Shown piece by piece: positions 45,885 through 47,736 of a stretch of 47,736 nucleotides of DNA. This stretch comes from a virus: the IMG/VR virus record IMGVR_UViG_3300027797_000044, positions 1 through 47,736 of that record; one strand, 5' to 3'. A program made the translations under genes and the position numbers. Under the pieces are notes generated by a model. It saw only the letters and a program-made list of their open reading frames with translations. It did no database searches and was not told where the DNA came from. Position 1 is the stretch's first letter. Each line of letters starts with the position of its first letter.

Positions 45885-47563
45885 TTGCGTTTAATGGTTT
45901 TGAGGTGAAAATCGGTCACTGCGTCAAGAATGCGGGCTTCGTTGTATTTCCAGGTCATCATGCAGGAGGCCATGTATTTGGTGACGCCAAAGTTGATCCT
46001 TCCGCCTAGGTCTAGGCAGGCGAGTTGCTTGTCGGTTGCGGGCTCAGTGAGCCAGCGCTTGGTCTTCTTGCAAGCGTCCTTGTCGCCAAAGTTGCGGAGG
46101 AAGTCGTCGGCAGAGGAAAGCACTTCCATGCGCTCGTCCTGACCGCTTGCGGCGAGGATGCGGACCTTCGTGGATCCGTCGATGCGACCGAGGGCATACC
46201 ATGTGCCCTTATAGCGGAGAACGCAGGCCCACGCGGTAATGCCGTTGGCCATAACGACGGCCCCGTCAAAGATTTCCTGCCACTTGTAAGGGGATGTGCT
46301 TAGCAGGTCGATTTCGGTCATCACGAAGGCCGAGAGCTTATCCTTCTCCTCCCCGTCGGTCTTATCCGAGATAAGGCACTTACCGCATACGGGGCACTCC
46401 TTGGAGCCCAGGGGAACGGTAACGCCACACTCTGGGCACTCCCTGGTGGGGGCTATGCCGGTGGCTAAGTCCTCTTTATTGAGTTTAGAGTCTACCTCGA
46501 TGGTGCCGTGCGCACGGACGGAGTAGCCGAAGTCTAGCACGATGCAGTCGCTCTTGATAACCCCAGGGTAACGCTCGGGGTCAACCTTACGGAGCCCACG
46601 GCCGATCATCTGGATCATAGTGCTCTTAAAGGAGCACGGCCTTAGCAAGATGACGCAGGATACGTCTTGGCAGTCCCAGCCCTCGGTGAGCACGGCTACA
46701 TTGACCAAAACGGTGAACTTGCTCTTGTCGAAGTCCTCGATTACGCTCTTACGGAGGCCGTCTGGCATGTCCCCATTGACCTCGTTGGCAAGGATACCGG
46801 CGGCGTTAAAGGCGGCCATGACGTCCTGAGAATGGGCTACAGTGGAGCAGAAAACGACCGTTTTACGGCCGTCTGCCACCTTACGCCATTCCTCGATAAC
46901 CCGGTCATTGACCACCTGGCTATTCATAATGACCCCAGCCTCCTCCATGTTAAAGTCGTCCGTGGAGGTCTTGGCCTGCTTAAGTTTCTCCTCCAGGTCG
47001 CAGTCGATGACAAAGAAGCGGGGCTTAACGAGGAAGCCTGCGGCGATCAGTTCGCCAAGCTCGATTTTGTCGGCTACGTTACTGAAGACCCTGACGATAG
47101 CCTTTTTGTCGCCACGCTGGGGGGTGGCCGTTACCCCAAAGAGACGCACATTAGGGTTAATGGCGCGCGCGTGATTTATGATATCGGTATAAGACCGGGC
47201 GGCGACATGGTGGGCTTCGTCGATAATAACCAAGTCCATGGCCGGCATCGTCGCCAAGTTATCTGGGCGGGAGAGCGTCTGGACCATGGTGAAAGTGGCC
47301 CCTTCCGACCAGCGCTTACGGGAAGCGGTGTATAGGTCGGTTGGGGTGTTCGGCGACACTCGCTCGAATGTAGCCCTGTTCTGGGATACGAGTTCGTCGC
47401 GGTGCTGCACGATTAGGATGCGTCCACCCATGGCTTTCGCCACTGCGGACAGCATTACGGTTTTGCCGGCACCGGTAGGTGCGATGCCGAGCGTGTTGCC
47501 ATGTTCCTTGAGGTTGCCGACGCAAGCATCGACGAACTCAACCTGCCTAGGTCTTAATTGCAT
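45881..47563 (-). CDS. SF2 DEAD/DEAH-box helicase with zinc ribbon
   Basis: The protein has 560 residues from ATG 47563. The start MQLRPRQVEF gives the Q-motif-like beginning of UvsW/type III-like helicases. Walker A is APTGAGKT (28-35), DEAH at 115-118, TATP at 145-148 and QMIGRGLR at 318-325. A zinc ribbon follows (C376, C379, C390 and C393), then a C-terminal domain of unknown role. It may remodel recombination or replication forks. An in-frame ATG at 47602 exists inside the terminal repeat, but the start overlapping the 56-aa ORF is better placed. Confidence 0.9.
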   Translation of the reverse strand: MQLRPRQVEFVDACVGNLKEHGNTLGIAPTGAGKTVMLSAVAKAMGGRILIVQHRDELVSQNRATFERVSPNTPTDLYTASRKRWSEGATFTMVQTLSRPDNLATMPAMDLVIIDEAHHVAARSYTDIINHARAINPNVRLFGVTATPQRGDKKAIVRVFSNVADKIELGELIAAGFLVKPRFFVIDCDLEEKLKQAKTSTDDFNMEEAGVIMNSQVVNDRVIEEWRKVADGRKTVVFCSTVAHSQDVMAAFNAAGILANEVNGDMPDGLRKSVIEDFDKSKFTVLVNVAVLTEGWDCQDVSCVILLRPCSFKSTMIQMIGRGLRKVDPERYPGVIKSDCIVLDFGYSVRAHGTIEVDSKLNKEDLATGIAPTRECPECGVTVPLGSKECPVCGKCLISDKTDGEEKDKLSAFVMTEIDLLSTSPYKWQEIFDGAVVMANGITAWACVLRYKGTWYALGRIDGSTKVRILAASGQDERMEVLSSADDFLRNFGDKDACKKTKRWLTEPATDKQLACLDLGGRINFGVTKYMASCMMTWKYNEARILDAVTDFHLKTIKRK

Positions 47564-47724
47564 AGTGAATGGGGGGCGTCCGCAGAGGCCATGAGCAAGC
47601 ATGCGGATACGAGGACCGATTTCGGATTGGAACCGACGCCAACACGCCCAAGTCCTCTCGCCCTTCCACTGTGAAAGATCTCAACGACAGCATTGGACGC
47701 CCTGAATTGATTGTCAAATGCCAT
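47554..47724 (-). CDS. 56-aa ORF across the genome join
   Basis: It starts at ATG 47722-47724 (equivalent to 147-149), about 7 bases after a GAGGA site, and ends at TAA 47554-47556. The helicase ATG lies inside its last 10 bases, so coupled translation is likely. The product is Ala/Ser/Val-rich with a basic centre (HSGRARGLGRVGVGSNPKS). Nothing is recognised. Gene order places it between the SSB-like protein and the helicase once the contig is closed. Confidence 0.55.
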   Translation of the reverse strand: MAFDNQFRASNAVVEIFHSGRARGLGRVGVGSNPKSVLVSACLLMASADAPHSLCN

Positions 47725-47736
47725 CGTTGGATCCTC
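47576..47736. repeat. Right copy of terminal redundancy
   Basis: Identical to 1-161 except C at 47702 where the left copy has T at 127. See the left copy for interpretation. Confidence 0.9.

Overview
The window looks like a complete genome of a tailed phage with podovirus-type (T7-like) virion architecture. Its first 161 bases recur as its last 161 bases with one mismatch, and a leftward operon runs across that join, so I read it as a circular or circularly assembled map of about 47.6 kb. No host-type gene, integrase, DNA polymerase or RNA polymerase was recognised. The host cannot be named. The mix of A/C-rich leaders without Shine-Dalgarno sites and only occasional GGAGG sites would fit a host with weak SD dependence (Bacteroidota or Verrucomicrobiota are guesses).

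Minus strand, read leftward from 32.8 kb, is the virion block: small tail-associated protein, collagen-like fibre, small ORF, large terminase, portal, scaffold, major capsid, a strong terminator, small ORF, adaptor, 943-aa tail nozzle, a GNAT-fold protein like T7 gp13, two gp14-like ejection proteins, a 461-aa gp15-like protein, and a 4,528-aa giant protein of the phage 'polyvalent' type. The giant carries a JAB/RadC-like peptidase, an HExxH zincin and an ADP-ribosyltransferase-like domain. A tightly overlapped lysis/membrane cassette follows (4.4-2.3 kb). It contains a tiny membrane protein, a lipoprotein with coiled coil and three membrane spans, a mini-zincin, an endonuclease-VII/HNH-like gene, a holin and a second membrane protein.

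Next, still leftward and across the join, comes recombination/replication: an unknown Sak4-neighbour gene, a Sak4-like ATPase, an SSB-like protein, a 56-aa ORF spanning the join, an SF2 helicase with zinc ribbon, a PD-(D/E)XK nuclease with Cas4/AddB-like cysteines, an ORF possibly fused to it by -1 frameshifting, an HTH protein, a primase-helicase, a coiled-coil protein, a small ORF, a lysozyme-like transglycosylase and the small terminase. The small terminase lies about 10 kb from the large one.

Plus strand, 33.4-39.1 kb, is a GC-richer array of 16 small, tightly packed genes, nearly all unrecognised. It includes an Api92-like protein and a short protein resembling bacterial histone-fold proteins. 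The array starts beside a 560-bp GC-rich divergent control region full of repeats and ends at a clear intrinsic terminator. Between it and the small terminase lie a RusA resolvase (minus), a cluster of inverted repeats, a basic plus-strand protein and a tRNA-like gene with anticodon CAT and an oversized, two-hairpin variable region.
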